From Holosporales bacterium (GTDB lineage: Bacteria; Pseudomonadota; Alphaproteobacteria; Paracaedibacterales; UBA11393): a DNA stretch of 6,662 nt. Made by a program: the position numbers and the translations under genes. The notes under the pieces were generated by a model. That model ran no database searches, had not been told where the DNA came from, and saw only the letters and a list, made by a program, of their open reading frames with translations. This document shows, one piece after another, positions 6,301 to 6,662 of the stretch. The DNA is taken from positions 2,541-9,202 of the forward strand of contig DPKF01000068.1 of assembly GCA_003542655.1 (NCBI GenBank). The letters are read 5' to 3'. Every line of letters begins with the position of its first letter. The stretch's first letter is position 1.

Positions 6301-6662
6301 TTGAAAAAGATGAACGTACAATTGCATTAGAGCGTCAAGAAATTGATAGGCTTGCAAAAGACAGAGATGATGAACGCACTATTTTAGAGCGTAGTTTTCA
6401 TCAACGTTTGCAAGAAAAGTTGTTTGGTCAAAAATTTGTGGGTGGCGTTAAGGGGATTGATAAAGGTAAGAAAATTGATCTTGCACTGCTTGATACAATT
6501 CCTGAATCACAATGGCGTAAGCTTGAAATAGAAGACAAAAATATCATGCTTGATATTGAAGCAATGAAAGATAGTCTTGATAGTTCCATTTCGGGTCTTC
6601 AAAAGAATTTTGAAAATCGTGTTGAAAAGTTGCGCCGTGGTGATGAATTAGCCCCGGGTGTT
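3390..6662 (+). CDS. rpoB: DNA-directed RNA polymerase subunit beta (3' end outside window)
   Basis: RpoB is the beta subunit of core RNA polymerase, forming one side of the active-site cleft and the rifampicin pocket. I read all 1091 codons: no stop or frameshift. A TGA directly before the ATG, in frame, fixes the start. Landmarks are [20 protein letters not shown] (156-175), core-recognition residues Arg157, Trp189, Asp205, Asp478 and Arg483 (E. coli R151, W183, D199, D446, R451), the rifampicin region (about 539-565, with Gln545, Asp548, His558 and Ser563 all wild type), [15 protein letters not shown] (591-605) and GYNFEDS (841-847). An extra stretch of about 24 residues lies at 221-244 relative to E. 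coli. The window ends at [10 protein letters not shown], so the MAGRHGNKGV segment and the C-terminal clamp part, about 280 residues, are missing. rpoC would be expected next. Confidence 0.98.
   Translation, partial: [1091 protein letters not shown]

Noticed and set aside
3390..6662. Possible frameshift or pseudogene in rpoB.
   Set aside because: Reading every codon gave one open frame with conserved motifs in the right order; it simply runs past the window's end.
1..6662. CRISPR array, insertion sequence, attachment site or defence genes.
   Set aside because: No spaced repeats, transposase, integrase or foreign-looking gene was seen; every gene is a conserved housekeeping gene in canonical order.

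Overview
The window is the tRNA-Trp/secE/nusG/rplK/rplA/rplJ/rplL/rpoB transcription-translation locus of a bacterium, all on the + strand. It suggests an AT-rich alphaproteobacterium. RpoB has residues typical of that class: a VDEDTG segment before the KEQEVY motif, [13 protein letters not shown], an [13 protein letters not shown] stretch, and MDQTNPLSE in the rifampicin region where E. coli has MDQNNPLSE. The AT-rich composition and AT-ending codons would fit a host-associated or small-genome lineage (Holosporales- or Rickettsiales-like), but that narrower placement is inference.

Layout. Bases 1-24 are the 3' end of a tRNA, probably tRNA-Trp. Then come secE (59-265, translocase subunit) and nusG (267-812, transcription factor), one base apart. 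A 97-base leader holds a 17-base palindrome and a candidate L1-binding hairpin. rplK (910-1338) and rplA (1342-2025) follow three bases apart. A 213-base leader holds a well-supported L10-binding structure followed by two further hairpins. rplJ (2239-2745) and rplL (2797-3171) come next. The 218-base gap after rplL holds a strong intrinsic terminator/attenuator, a second long stem, a promoter-like pair and a small hairpin abutting the rpoB Shine-Dalgarno sequence. rpoB starts at 3390 and runs open to the window's end: 1091 codons with no stop or frameshift, missing roughly the last 280 residues.

How the genes work together. SecE anchors the SecYEG protein channel. NusG binds RNA polymerase and couples it to Rho or the ribosome. 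L11 and L1 form the two stalk regions around the ribosomal E and GTPase sites. L10 with multimeric L7/L12 forms the stalk that recruits translation factors. RpoB is the catalytic beta subunit. The leaders suggest the classic scheme, with L1 repressing rplKA, L10 (with L12) repressing rplJL, and an attenuator lowering rpoB relative to the ribosomal genes.

I found no undescribed multi-gene system: this is a conserved housekeeping locus. The points most worth a second look are an apparent 24-residue insertion in the RpoB lobe, a 19-bp hairpin overlapping the edge of the L10-binding site, and the layered RNA/DNA elements between rplL and rpoB.
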